Assembly (NCBI GenBank): GCA_016219545.1
Contig: JACRMH010000048.1
Location: forward strand, 62,001 to 126,000
Direction of reading: 5' to 3'
Source of the DNA: Chloroflexota bacterium
Lineage (GTDB): Bacteria; Chloroflexota; Anaerolineae; Anaerolineales; Villigracilaceae
Length of the DNA: 64,000 bases
Within the stretch, counting starts at the first letter, position 1. Every line of letters begins with the position of its first letter. Shown here piece after piece: positions 15,762 to 24,810 of the stretch. The translations under genes and the position numbers were made by a program. A model generated the notes under the pieces. The model searched no databases. It saw only the letters and a list, made by a program, of their open reading frames with translations, and was not told the origin of the DNA.

Positions 15762-17084
15762 ATGAAAACCGAAAACAGCGAAGACCAAAGCCGTCCTGAT
15801 GTGGGACGGCTGGAAAAAATTGAAACAATTCTGAAAGACCACAGCAACCTTGCGTTGATCCTTTTAGTTTCGATAACCCTTCTGGCGGGCTCTTATTATC
15901 TGCGCCTTATCCCGCCGGATTTTAACAACGGTGAGACGGTCAGTTGGTGGGGCATCGCCACCAATTTAGTGCGCGGATATGGGTACAGCTTATGCAATCA
16001 ATATTATTTTCCATTCTGCACGGCCGCCTCTTCCGCTACGGCTATGAGAGAGCCTGCGCCGGTCTTATTGTTTGCTGTCGTGGCAAAGTTATTTAATGAA
16101 TCATTACTTGCCGCAGGTGTGACCGAACTCATACTATTGATCGGGGTAATGGTCACGTTATTTTTCCTCACCCGCGAATGGACAGGTTCCACGACCGCAG
16201 CGTTTTTATCCGCCATTATTTTCGTCCTATACCCAAGGACCATGCCGCTGATCTCACAAGTCTCCGGTGATTTGCTGGCGGGGCTTGGTGTCACTTTCGG
16301 GATATTGTTCACTTTGCGCGCGCGGAAGTCAGACCACATTCGCGATTGGCTTCTGGCGGGACTAGGCTTGGGCATTGCACTCATGTCCCGCTCGGCCATG
16401 CTGGTAGTGGCGGTGACTGTTCTGGCTGGTCTTTTAGTTGAGCGTTGGAATTTGCGGAAAAATTTCATCCAATGGACTCGTCCCACCTTAATAATATTTG
16501 CTATTGTCCTCGTCATCATGACACCCTGGCTCATCCGCACAAAACTTGTATTTGGACGGGCGTTGACCGGATCCAGCTTGGTTGGGTACAACATTTATCG
16601 TCACAACTACATGCTCGGGACAAATGACTATTTCCATAATGTCGGCAACAATGAAAGTTGGGATGCAATTCAAGCGCTCGTGGCACGCCGCACTGACCTG
16701 CTTGGCACAGAGAACGAAGCTCAAATGGATCTAGTTTACCGGGAAGAGGTATTAAAGATCATCGCGGCGAATCCCGTTCATTATGTGTTGCTTTCTGGCT
16801 ATCGCTTCTTCATGCTGTGGTTTGACTGGCGGGTCAGTGAAGCCTTTGGCTACCCAATGGGACCGACTGAATACGCAACCGCTTTTCTACAATTGCTCCT
16901 CTTATTTCTGGCGATCATCGCTTCGAAAAACAATTTACAAAAAACCTGGCCGCTTTGGGCAAGCCTTGCCGTGGTGACCTTATCCTACATGGCGGTCAAC
17001 AGCCGTTTGCATTACCTCATCCCCGTCATGCCGCTGGTGATCAGTTTGAGCACAGCGGGATTGAGCAAGAAATTCAGGCCATGA
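15762..17084 (+). CDS. GT-C type glycosyltransferase, membrane protein
   Basis: A 440-residue integral membrane protein with about 10-11 hydrophobic helices. It has an N-terminal cytoplasmic stretch, a first helix near 35-52, and a large first periplasmic loop (DFNNGETVSW ... LVRGYGYS) like that of ArnT/PMT-type (GT-C fold) enzymes, which use polyprenyl-phosphate sugars. The C-terminal part has a Trp/Tyr-rich loop (VSEAFGYPMGPTEY). The frame is open further upstream, but ATG at 15762 lies 7 bases after TAGAAT (15749-15754), fitting a leaderless start; ATG at 15753 is the alternative. Its stop overlaps the helicase start (ATGA). The sugar and acceptor are unknown. Confidence 0.82.
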   Translation: MKTENSEDQSRPDVGRLEKIETILKDHSNLALILLVSITLLAGSYYLRLIPPDFNNGETVSWWGIATNLVRGYGYSLCNQYYFPFCTAASSATAMREPAPVLLFAVVAKLFNESLLAAGVTELILLIGVMVTLFFLTREWTGSTTAAFLSAIIFVLYPRTMPLISQVSGDLLAGLGVTFGILFTLRARKSDHIRDWLLAGLGLGIALMSRSAMLVVAVTVLAGLLVERWNLRKNFIQWTRPTLIIFAIVLVIMTPWLIRTKLVFGRALTGSSLVGYNIYRHNYMLGTNDYFHNVGNNESWDAIQALVARRTDLLGTENEAQMDLVYREEVLKIIAANPVHYVLLSGYRFFMLWFDWRVSEAFGYPMGPTEYATAFLQLLLLFLAIIASKNNLQKTWPLWASLAVVTLSYMAVNSRLHYLIPVMPLVISLSTAGLSKKFRP

Positions 17085-18979
17085 CAGAAGACCATTTCCA
17101 GCGACTCGCACGTCTGCTTGATCTTGAAGCGGAGGCTGAAAAACAAGAGACGCTTCGTTCGTTGGAGAAACTGTCCCCCGCAGAAGCTGAGGCATCGGGC
17201 AACAGCCTCATCAACCTCGTCATCCGCGAGGAAGATTCGGGACTCGGCGGAAGAATTTTATTGACCTTCGGCAAGCGCAATGAAAACCTATCCCTGCCGT
17301 GGAGTCGCATTGGAAATGGCAGTCCTGTCATTCTTTCAGAAGAGGGATTAAAAGATAATACCTCTCCCGGCTGGCGCGGAATTGTCAGCCGCGCGCACAA
17401 GGACAGTGTTCAAGTGGCCTTCTCACAGTGGCCCGAGACCGATTCCGACCGACCCACTTTCAGGTTGGATCGCTCGACCGACGAGATCTCAAGGCAAAGA
17501 CAAAGACAGGCATTGGAATCAGCTCGCGGCGCGAAAGGGACGCGGCTGGCTGTCTTGCGTGATGTTTTGTTGGGAAAACAAAATCCTGTTTTTGATAAGA
17601 TTGAAATTCCAATTCCATTCAATCAAAAATTAAATGCTTCACAAAACCAAGCCGTGCGCTTTGCTTTGACCGCAGAGGATGTCGCTATCATTCACGGTCC
17701 GCCCGGCACAGGCAAGACCACCACGCTGATCGAGTTGATGCGCCAGATCGTTCGCAACGGGCAAAGTGTGCTGGCAGTGGCGGCGAGCAATTTGGCTGTG
17801 GACAATATGCTGGAGCGCCTGATCTCCGCGGGCGAGAACGCCATTCGGCTGGGTCACCCCGCGCGCGTAACGCCCGCCCTGCGCGAACATACCCTCGATG
17901 AACTTGCAGAAGTTCATCCTGATATGCGCCTTGCACGAAAGTTAACCAGCGAAGCCCATGCGCTCCGCAAACAAGCGTCGAAATTTTTTCGCATCAAACC
18001 TGACCCAACCATGAGGCAATCGCTCAGGCAGGAAGCCAAACAATTACTGAACGAAGCGCGTCAGATCGAAGATGCCGTGACGGAAAGGATCATCAGCAAC
18101 GCAAAAATAATTTGCGCCACAGCCACCGGACTCGATGATGAGGTTTTCAAGAAGCGTCGTTTTGATTGGTGCATCATGGATGAAGCCAGCCAGAGCGTCG
18201 AGCCATCCGCGTGGATTCCGCTTCAATATGCAAATCGCCTCGTGCTCGCGGGCGATCATTACCAGCTTCCGCCCACCGTCATTTCGCCCGAAGCCATCCG
18301 CGGCGGTTTCAACATCAGCCTGATGGAACGCTTGCTTGAAAATCCCAAGACCGATATTTCGCGCCTCCTGAATGTGCAATATCGAATGCATCAGGATATT
18401 ATGAATTTTTCTTCGGATGTCTTTTACGAAGGCAGTTTGCAAGCCGACGAGACGGTTCGGACTGCCCTGTTATCTGATCTGCCTCAAGTATTAAATACCC
18501 CGCTGACAAATTCCCCCATTCACTTCATAGACACTGCCGGCGCAAGCTATGACGAAGAACAGGAACCAGACGGCGACAGCAAATTAAATCCGCTCGAAGC
18601 AGAGTTGGTCATCAAGAAAGTCCATGAACTTTTGTCTTGCGGATTAACCTCGGACCAGATCGCCATCATCTCCCCGTACTCGGCGCAAGTGAAATATCTG
18701 CGCGAAAAACTAAAGTCGCTTGATCTGGAAATAGACAGCGTGGACGGTTTTCAAGGCCGCGAAAAAGAAGCGGTGATCGTCAGCCTCGTCCGCTCGAACC
18801 GCGAAGGCGAAGTCGGATTTCTCGCGGATACCCGCCGCATGAACGTAGCCCTCACCCGCGCCCGCCGCAAGTTGATCGTCATCGGTGACAGCGCCACCAT
18901 CACCAGCCACGGCTTCTATCAGCGCATGGTGGAATATTTTGAGTCGATTGGGGCGTATCATTCGGTGTGGGAGGAGTAG
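17081..18979 (+). CDS. UPF1/IGHMBP2-like superfamily 1B helicase
   Basis: A 632-residue DNA/RNA helicase. An N-terminal beta-rich domain (about 70-190) resembles the 1B stalk region of the IGHMBP2/SMUBP2 group. Helicase motifs: I GPPGTGKTTTL (~206), Ia AVAASNLAVDNM, II DEASQ (~367), III GDHYQLPPT, IV SPYSAQVKYL, V DGFQGREKEAVIVSLVRSN, VI NVALTRARRKLIVIGD. All are intact, so it should be an active 5'-3' translocase. ATG at 17081 overlaps the glycosyltransferase stop by four bases; the longer upstream frame lies inside that gene and is not used. A role in repair or RNA metabolism is likely but unproven; it is just upstream of a restriction cluster. Confidence 0.92.
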   Translation: MTEDHFQRLARLLDLEAEAEKQETLRSLEKLSPAEAEASGNSLINLVIREEDSGLGGRILLTFGKRNENLSLPWSRIGNGSPVILSEEGLKDNTSPGWRGIVSRAHKDSVQVAFSQWPETDSDRPTFRLDRSTDEISRQRQRQALESARGAKGTRLAVLRDVLLGKQNPVFDKIEIPIPFNQKLNASQNQAVRFALTAEDVAIIHGPPGTGKTTTLIELMRQIVRNGQSVLAVAASNLAVDNMLERLISAGENAIRLGHPARVTPALREHTLDELAEVHPDMRLARKLTSEAHALRKQASKFFRIKPDPTMRQSLRQEAKQLLNEARQIEDAVTERIISNAKIICATATGLDDEVFKKRRFDWCIMDEASQSVEPSAWIPLQYANRLVLAGDHYQLPPTVISPEAIRGGFNISLMERLLENPKTDISRLLNVQYRMHQDIMNFSSDVFYEGSLQADETVRTALLSDLPQVLNTPLTNSPIHFIDTAGASYDEEQEPDGDSKLNPLEAELVIKKVHELLSCGLTSDQIAIISPYSAQVKYLREKLKSLDLEIDSVDGFQGREKEAVIVSLVRSNREGEVGFLADTRRMNVALTRARRKLIVIGDSATITSHGFYQRMVEYFESIGAYHSVWEE

Positions 18980-18981
18980 TG

Positions 18982-19135
18982 CGCCCCCTCTGTCCTTCGG
19001 ACATCTCCCCCAAATCAAAAACCGATTTGGAGGAGACCGCGCTTTGTAAGTTTCCTGCACAATTAGTTTTGTGGCTTGCACACAATAATGGGATCAAAAA
19101 AAGCCTCCCCATTTTGGGGAGGTTGGAGGGGTCGC
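18982..19135. repeat. Left boundary repeat of the restriction cluster
   Basis: The 209-base gap after the helicase is repeat-like. CTCCCCCAAATC/GATTTGGAGGAG make a hairpin at 19004-19036. Then comes a stretch CACAATTAGTTTTGTGGCTTGCA and A7GCCTCCCCATTTTGGGGAGGTTGGAGGGGTC-like sequence (in pieces, 19057-19133). The second part recurs, diverged, at 24382-24490 on the far side of the restriction genes. Confidence 0.65.
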
Positions 19136-19188
19136 TTGAAATGATATACTTGCCAAAACACGGACATGAAACAAAATAGGGACTTCAC

Positions 19189-21027
19189 ATGCCAAAGAAA
19201 CAACCAGTGACCAAACAAACTCCATCCATCAGCGAAGAACAACTGAACCAGTTACGTGACATCATGCCGCAGGTTTTCACCGAAGGCAAAGTTGACTTTG
19301 ACAAACTGCACACCTCTCTCGGCGACTTTGGAAATGAAAATCCTGAACGGTATTCCTTTTCATGGGCTGGCAAACGGGACGCGATCCGCATTTTGCAAAC
19401 TCCATCACGCGCCACATTGATTCCAGCGCGCAAAGAATCAGTTGACTTCGACAAGACGCAGAATATTTTCATTGAAGGCGATAACCTTGAAGTCTTGAAG
19501 TTGTTGTACAAGCCCTACTTCGGACAGGTCAAGATGATCTACATTGACCCGCCCTACAACACAGGCAATGACTTTGTGTACCCCGATAATTTCGCCGACC
19601 CATTAGATACCTACCTAAAACTGACAGGTCAAAAAGACAGCGAAGGCAATTTACTGACCAGCAACGCTGAAACCGGCGGTCGTTTTCACTCAACATGGCT
19701 TTCGATGATGTACCCGCGTTTGTTTTTGGCAAGACAGTTACTTGACGAAGACGGGTTAATTTTTATTAGCATTGACGACAAAGAAGTACATAATCTTCGG
19801 TTATTAATGAATGAAATTTTTGGAGAAGAAAATTTCATTGCCAACATAACCTGGGAGAAAAGATACACTCGCAACAATGACGCAAAATTGATGGCATCAG
19901 TCATCGATTACGTTATGGTTTACAGAAAGAGTGAAGCTTTATTCAAAATACGAGAGGCAAGAAACGAGAAATCAGATTCTATTTATTCAAATCCTGATAA
20001 CGACCCAAGAGGAGTTTGGACAAGCGTTTCTTATGTTAGTCAAAGAACAAAAAGCCAACGTCCTAATTTGTCTTACAAAATAAAGAACCCCTTTACAGGA
20101 AAATTTACTGAGCATCCAACAAGTGCTTGGAAATATAGCAAAGAACAGAATGAAATACATGCAAAAGAAAATAGGTTATTTTGGGGAGCAGACGGCAGTT
20201 ATCAATTTCCTAGACTAAAAAGGTTTCTTAGTGAACTAGAAGATGGTTTAGTATTGGTAAATCTTTGGAATTACAAAGAAACTGGAACCGTTGACGATGG
20301 AACAAAAGAAGTTGACGCACTTTTAGGAAAAGACGTTTTTGATTATCCAAAGCCAGCATCTTTACTGAAAAGAATGATGAAAATTATTCAAGACAAAGAC
20401 GCTATCATTCTTGATTTCTTTTCTGGCTCTGCGACAACTGCTCAAGCTGTTTTAGAACTCAACCGCGAAGATGGCGGGAATCGCAAATTCATTCTCGTGC
20501 AATTGCCCGAGCCAACAGGTAACAAAGAATTTCCCACCATCGCCGAAATCGGCAAAGAACGCATCCGCCGTGTGATCAAGAAAATGAAGAAAGAGCGAGA
20601 AGGTCAATTGAAGTTGGAGAAGCCCGAAGATTTAGGCTTCAAGGTCTTCAAACTGCGCGAGTCCAATTACAAGCAGTGGGACGAATCAGAACAAAAAGAC
20701 CCCAAAGCTTATGCCAAGCAAATGGAAATGCTTGCCGATCCGCTGGTGAGGGGTTGGAAGGAAGAGGATGTTTTGTATGAAGTCGCTTTGAAAGAAGGCT
20801 ATGGGTTGAATGTAGTTGTGGAAGATACGAATATAAAAGGTATCCAGAAAGTCAGCGACCCTGATAAAGAGCAGAGTTTCTATCTTTGTCTTGCGGATAC
20901 AGTCAAAATGAAAGATGTCAAGCCGTTGAACTTAAAGAAAGACGATTTGTTCATTTGCCGTGATATTGCACTGAATGATGAGACTGCGGCGAACTTGTCC
21001 CTGCAATGCAGGTTAAAGACGATATAA
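19189..21027 (+). CDS. Type III restriction-modification methyltransferase subunit (Mod)
   Basis: A 612-residue DNA adenine-N6 methyltransferase of the beta class: the catalytic motif IV DPPYNTGNDF (~120) precedes the SAM-binding motif I ILDFFSGSATTAQAV (~410). The region between (about 200-390) is the variable target-recognition part. In the type III complex Mod2Res1 it recognises an asymmetric site and methylates one strand. The C-terminal EVDVLYEVALKEGY-like and LFICRDIALNDETAANLS regions are the Res-interaction end seen in the family. A change to AT-richer sequence inside the recognition domain (about 19780-20400) compared with the flanks suggests that this domain was exchanged by transfer. 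It is separated from res by a DUF559 gene. Confidence 0.94.
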   Translation: MPKKQPVTKQTPSISEEQLNQLRDIMPQVFTEGKVDFDKLHTSLGDFGNENPERYSFSWAGKRDAIRILQTPSRATLIPARKESVDFDKTQNIFIEGDNLEVLKLLYKPYFGQVKMIYIDPPYNTGNDFVYPDNFADPLDTYLKLTGQKDSEGNLLTSNAETGGRFHSTWLSMMYPRLFLARQLLDEDGLIFISIDDKEVHNLRLLMNEIFGEENFIANITWEKRYTRNNDAKLMASVIDYVMVYRKSEALFKIREARNEKSDSIYSNPDNDPRGVWTSVSYVSQRTKSQRPNLSYKIKNPFTGKFTEHPTSAWKYSKEQNEIHAKENRLFWGADGSYQFPRLKRFLSELEDGLVLVNLWNYKETGTVDDGTKEVDALLGKDVFDYPKPASLLKRMMKIIQDKDAIILDFFSGSATTAQAVLELNREDGGNRKFILVQLPEPTGNKEFPTIAEIGKERIRRVIKKMKKEREGQLKLEKPEDLGFKVFKLRESNYKQWDESEQKDPKAYAKQMEMLADPLVRGWKEEDVLYEVALKEGYGLNVVVEDTNIKGIQKVSDPDKEQSFYLCLADTVKMKDVKPLNLKKDDLFICRDIALNDETAANLSLQCRLKTI

Positions 21028-21030
21028 AAC

Positions 21031-21175
21031 TCCTTCTCCCTGGAAGGGAGAAGGCTGGGATGAGGGTCGAAATGCTAATCGAAGCAAGACTCGCGTTCTC
21101 CCCTCACCCTAGCCCTCCCCCACTCCGCTTCGCTGCGGGGGCTATAGTCCCCGCTGGGGAGAGGAACTTAAAGAA
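21031..21175. repeat. Repeat left of the DUF559 gene
   Basis: Contains CCTTCTCCCT...AGGGAGAAGG, GAAGCAAGACTCGC, TTCTCCCCTCACCCT and GCTGGGGAGAGG. The same blocks in the same order recur at 21543-21655, giving two direct repeats of ~110-145 bases around the DUF559 gene; this copy has an extra GC-rich hairpin (CTCCGCTTCGCTGCGGGG). Confidence 0.8.
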
Positions 21176-21179
21176 TAAT

Positions 21180-21560
21180 ATGGAAACTCTACACCGTATT
21201 CATCCAATCATTTTGCAACGCGCGCGCGAAATGCGGCATCCGCAAACACCTGCTGAAGCCGCACTCTGGGGCGCTATTCGCAATCGAAATCTCGGTTTCA
21301 AATTCCGCCGCCAGCATCCGATAGACCGCTTCATCATTGACTTCTATTGCGCGCAAGCAAAGCTATGCATCGAGATTGACGGCGAATCTCATCTTGAAGC
21401 CAGTCAAATGGAATACGACGCCGCTCGAACTGAATATTTGGAATACCTTGGGTATAAAGTGATCCGTTTTACAAATAACGACGTCCGCTATACTCTCAAT
21501 GCCGTAGCGGCTGAAATTATAAGAGTTATAGAAAGTATCCTAAATGCCCCTTCTCCTTGA
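21180..21560 (+). CDS. DUF559-type endonuclease
   Basis: A 126-residue small nuclease-like protein of the DUF559 / very-short-patch-repair-like fold. The signature TPAEAALWGAIRNR is followed by FKFRRQHPIDRFIIDFYC, AKLCIEIDGESH and VIRFTNNDV; the D and E-x-D residues fit a PD-(D/E)xK core. Homologues often sit beside restriction or mobile genes. The ATG at 21180 starts the conserved domain; the open frame upstream is repeat sequence. It lies between mod and res of the type III system and is flanked by direct repeats, so it is probably an inserted cassette, not a third subunit. DNA substrate unknown. Confidence 0.85.
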   Translation: METLHRIHPIILQRAREMRHPQTPAEAALWGAIRNRNLGFKFRRQHPIDRFIIDFYCAQAKLCIEIDGESHLEASQMEYDAARTEYLEYLGYKVIRFTNNDVRYTLNAVAAEIIRVIESILNAPSP

Positions 21561-21655
21561 AAGAGTGAAGGACGGGATGAGGGGCCGCGCAATGATTGAA
21601 GCAAGACTCGCATTCTCCCCCTCACCCTGCCCTCTCCCCGCTGGGGAGAGGAAAC
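21543..21655. repeat. Repeat right of the DUF559 gene
   Basis: The second copy of the repeat at 21031-21175. It overlaps the last six codons of the DUF559 gene and stops one base before the res ATG, and its GGGGAGAGGAAACC end supplies the res ribosome-binding site. Confidence 0.8.
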
Positions 21656-21656
21656 C

Positions 21657-24335
21657 ATGAAACCTATGCAAATAAAATTTGACGCCAAACAAGAATTTCA
21701 GATCCAAGCCATCGAAGCTGTTGCAAACATCTTCGACGGTCAGCCGCGCATTCAAACCGACATGCGTTTCACCTTTGGATTCGCCGCAGTCGCCAACCGC
21801 CTTGACCTCACTGAAAAAGAACTGCTTGCCAATCTGAAACAAGTTCAAAAAGAAAACAGTATTGAACCTGAAAATGAATTAATGACCATTGATAGGGTCA
21901 TTGAAACAGTGGAAGGAAAGAAACTGGTCAAGTTTTGTAACTTCTCGGTTGAAATGGAAACAGGCACAGGCAAAACCTATGTCTATTTGCGAAGCGCCTT
22001 TGAACTCTTTCGCCGTTACGGGTTTAGGAAGTTTATTGTCGTTGTCCCATCTGTGGTGGTGCGTGAAGGTGTGCTAAAGACGCTTGAAATTACAAAGGGA
22101 CATTTCGAAAAAGAATATAACAATACGCCGTGTCGTTATTACGCCTACGACTCGTCCAACCTATCGCAAGTCCGCCAGTTCGCACTCTCTCCAAGTATAG
22201 AGATCATGGTGATGACGATTGACTCATTCAACAAATCCAGCAACGTTATCAACCAGACCACAGATCGTTTGCAGGGCGAAACTCCCATCCATCTTGTGCA
22301 GGCGGCGCGTCCAATTTTGATTTTGGATGAACCGCAAAACATGGAAAGCGAATTGCGGGTTGCCGCATTAGCCGCGCTCAACCCGCTTTTTGCACTGCGT
22401 TACTCCGCCACACATCGCAACCCCTACAACCTTGTCCACCGCCTCACACCTTACGAAGCCTATCGTCAGGGATTGGTTAAACGTGTGGAAGTTGCGGGCG
22501 TGGAAAAGGAATCGGACGAGAATCAGATTTACCTGCGGCTTGACTCGGTTCATACCGACCGAAAAACTGTTACCGCCAAAATAGCAGTCCACTCGCTGAT
22601 GAAGACGGGCGTCGTCAAGGAGCAAGTCGTCACCGTCAAACCTGGCGAGTCACTGGAAAAGAAAGCCAATCGTCCAGAATACACTGAATTTGTCGTTGAA
22701 GAGATCAACATCAGCGATCAGTCCGTGCTGTTTACGAACAATACTGAAATCCGCGTCGGCGAATCAAAAGGCGCGGATAAAGACGCCATCTTTGAAGCGC
22801 AAATCCGCTACACGGTGCAGGAACATTTCCGCAAACAAAAGAGATTACGCGAGCATGGCATTAAAGTCCTCTCGCTGTTCTTCATTGACCACGTAGATAA
22901 TTACGCCAACCAAGATGGCTTGATCCGTGTAATGTTCAACAAAGCCTTCAATGAACTCAAGGCAAATTCTGAATTCAAAGATTTTGCCGCCGAAAAGGTA
23001 CAAGCTGCTTATTTCGCATCCCGCAAAACCAAAACAGGCGAAGTCATTTATGAAGATAGCAAGACAGGCGAATCTGAAAAAGATAAAGATGCCTACGACT
23101 TGATCATGAAAGACAAGGAACGGCTGATGTCTTTTGAAGAGCCAACCTGCTTTATCTTCTCCCATTCCGCTTTGCGCGAAGGCTGGGATAGTCCCAATGT
23201 CTTCCAGATTTGCACGCTCAATCAAACCACTTCCGAAATGAAGAAAAGGCAGGAGATCGGGCGCGGCGTGCGTTTGGCAATTAATCAGGAAGGCGACAGA
23301 GTCCGCGATGAGCAGGTCAATGTTTTGACGGTCATAGCCAATGAAAGCTACGAAAATTATGTTTCCAAATATCAGACCGAACTTGAAAATGAATATGGCG
23401 CTGGTAATCTCGCTCCCAAACCCGCCAATGCCAATAAAAAGAAAACGGCTCAACTCCGCAAAGGCTTTGACCTCAAACCTGAATTCAAGGAACTCTGGAA
23501 GCGTATTAGGCATAAAACACGCTATGCCGTAACGATAGACAGCGAAAAATTGGTTGCTAATGTAGTAAAGGAACTTAATGAAGAAACCATCCGCCCGCCC
23601 CAAATGGTTATCCGCCGCGCAAGGTTGGAAACAAAAGGCGAATCGTTCTCCGCAATCCAAACGGCAGAGCGTACCTGGAATGAAGGGTATAAGGCAAAAG
23701 CTCTGCCAAATATTACAGAAGTTATCTCTTCACTGCTGGAGCGTACCACCCCGCCAGTACGATTAACCCAAAACACCCTGTTGAATATTTACAAGAATTC
23801 ATCCATTGAGATTCAGCAAGCAGCGCTCAAAAATCCTTTCGAGTTTGCTTCCGTTGCTTCCCGAATCATCAAAACCAAACTTGCCGACCAGCTTGTGGAG
23901 GGTATTCAATACGAAAAGATTAACGAATATTACGAAATGACCCAATTCATGGATATTCCAGGCTGGGAAGAAAATCTTATCCCTTCACCGCACTCCATTT
24001 ACGACCATGTGATTTTCGAGTCTGAAATTGAGAAAAAATTTGTGGAAGATTTGGAAAAGCGCGAAGATGTAAAGCTTTATGTCAAACTTCCTTCTTGGTT
24101 CACTGTTCCTACTCCGATAGGCGAATACAATCCTGATTGGGCAATTGTGCTTGAAAAGAAAAATGAAGATGATGAAGTTGAAGACGTGCTTTATCTTGTG
24201 AGAGAAACAAAAGACACACTTGACCCTGACAAACGGCGTCCTGAAGAAAACAGAAAGATCATCGCAGGCAAACATCATTTCAAAGATGCCTTGAATGTAG
24301 ATTACAAGGTAATAACAAGCGCAAGAGAATTATAG
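21657..24335 (+). CDS. Type III restriction-modification endonuclease subunit (Res)
   Basis: An 892-residue ATP-dependent restriction subunit. Superfamily 2 helicase motifs: I METGTGKTYV (~102), II DEPQ (~224; family variant of DEAD), III SATHR, and the C-terminal helicase half with EIGRGVRLAIN (motif VI). The C-terminal nuclease domain has NPDWAIV (~825) and VRETK (~848), the PD-(D/E)xK metal site. It works with Mod: translocation or diffusion between two unmethylated sites triggers cleavage. No internal stop or frameshift is seen, so the subunit looks functional. A strong hairpin follows the stop directly. Confidence 0.95.
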   Translation: MKPMQIKFDAKQEFQIQAIEAVANIFDGQPRIQTDMRFTFGFAAVANRLDLTEKELLANLKQVQKENSIEPENELMTIDRVIETVEGKKLVKFCNFSVEMETGTGKTYVYLRSAFELFRRYGFRKFIVVVPSVVVREGVLKTLEITKGHFEKEYNNTPCRYYAYDSSNLSQVRQFALSPSIEIMVMTIDSFNKSSNVINQTTDRLQGETPIHLVQAARPILILDEPQNMESELRVAALAALNPLFALRYSATHRNPYNLVHRLTPYEAYRQGLVKRVEVAGVEKESDENQIYLRLDSVHTDRKTVTAKIAVHSLMKTGVVKEQVVTVKPGESLEKKANRPEYTEFVVEEINISDQSVLFTNNTEIRVGESKGADKDAIFEAQIRYTVQEHFRKQKRLREHGIKVLSLFFIDHVDNYANQDGLIRVMFNKAFNELKANSEFKDFAAEKVQAAYFASRKTKTGEVIYEDSKTGESEKDKDAYDLIMKDKERLMSFEEPTCFIFSHSALREGWDSPNVFQICTLNQTTSEMKKRQEIGRGVRLAINQEGDRVRDEQVNVLTVIANESYENYVSKYQTELENEYGAGNLAPKPANANKKKTAQLRKGFDLKPEFKELWKRIRHKTRYAVTIDSEKLVANVVKELNEETIRPPQMVIRRARLETKGESFSAIQTAERTWNEGYKAKALPNITEVISSLLERTTPPVRLTQNTLLNIYKNSSIEIQQAALKNPFEFASVASRIIKTKLADQLVEGIQYEKINEYYEMTQFMDIPGWEENLIPSPHSIYDHVIFESEIEKKFVEDLEKREDVKLYVKLPSWFTVPTPIGEYNPDWAIVLEKKNEDDEVEDVLYLVRETKDTLDPDKRRPEENRKIIAGKHHFKDALNVDYKVITSAREL

Positions 24336-24336
24336 A

Positions 24337-24381
24337 AAACTCCTAAAGTTCCTGTCGGTTGGCTGAGACTTTAGGAGTTTT
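24337..24381 (+). terminator. Terminator after res
   Basis: AAAACTCCTAAAGT pairs with ACTTTAGGAGTTTT (14 bp) around a ~17-base loop, one base after the res stop codon. The CCTAAAG core relates it to the hairpins at 12730 and 37875. Confidence 0.8.
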
Positions 24382-24490
24382 CCACACAACTAGTTGTGTG
24401 GTTTACATACAGTAAATGCAGCAAAAAAGCCTCCCCATTTGGGGACATCGTACCCGAAGCGTAGCCAGTGGCAGGTTGGAGGGGTCAAGC
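24382..24490. repeat. Right boundary repeat of the restriction cluster
   Basis: Starts with the perfect 20-base palindrome CCACACAACTAGTTGTGTGG, continues GTTTACATACA and A6GCCTCCCCATT, and ends GTTGGAGGGGTC. It is the diverged counterpart of 19057-19133, in the same orientation, with an extra CGTACCCGAAGCGTAGC piece inserted. Confidence 0.65.
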
Positions 24491-24556
24491 AGGGTAGTCT
24501 CGCATACCAAGGTGCAAGTCAGCCAAGGAAACGTTTAGGGTCTCAGGCAGACGTTG

Positions 24557-24562
24557 TATAAT
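24557..24562 (+). promoter_or_regulatory. -10 box of the toxin-antitoxin promoter
   Basis: TTGTATAAT at 24554-24562 ends 17 bases before the antitoxin ATG; the Shine-Dalgarno CGAGGTGA (24569-24576) would then lie at the extreme 5' end of the message. No clear -35. Confidence 0.45.
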
Positions 24563-24579
24563 TGAAATCGAGGTGAACC

Positions 24580-24810
24580 ATGACCACTTTTGAACAAAAC
24601 CTTCTCCGTGAAGTTGCCACACTGCCAGCGTCCCGCCAAGCGGATGTGCTGGCATTTATCCGTTTCCTGAAAATCAGCATTAAAGATGACAGCGAACTGG
24701 AGCGCGAATACGATGAAGCGCTCAAAGACGCCCGCGCCACCGCTCAAAAATATAACATTACGCAAGCGGATATTGAGGCTGAAATCCGCGCCGTGCGGGA
24801 TGGGAAATGA
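24580..24810 (+). CDS. Putative antitoxin of a PIN toxin-antitoxin pair
   Basis: A 76-residue, helical, charged protein (MTTFEQNLLREVATLPASRQ). The TLPASRQADVLAFIRFLK segment resembles the N-terminal helix-turn region of DUF2281-like antitoxins (LPEEKQQEVLDFIEFL type). Its C-terminus is acidic and probably wraps the toxin. Its stop overlaps the toxin ATG (ATGA), a classic antitoxin-first arrangement, and such antitoxins usually repress their own promoter. The assignment comes mainly from size and context. Confidence 0.75.
   Translation: MTTFEQNLLREVATLPASRQADVLAFIRFLKISIKDDSELEREYDEALKDARATAQKYNITQADIEAEIRAVRDGK

Noticed and set aside
18982..19188. att-site or tRNA-adjacent integration site next to the restriction cluster
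   Set aside because: No integrase or tRNA is present; the flanking repeats are diverged, palindromic and contain generic hairpins.
21006..21179. 58-codon extension of the DUF559 protein
   Set aside because: It is made of the direct repeat (Pro/Ser-rich read-through) and overlaps the end of mod.
22845..23660. Minus-strand open frame of 271 codons inside res
   Set aside because: A shadow of the helicase coding sequence; no ribosome site or domain, and res is intact.
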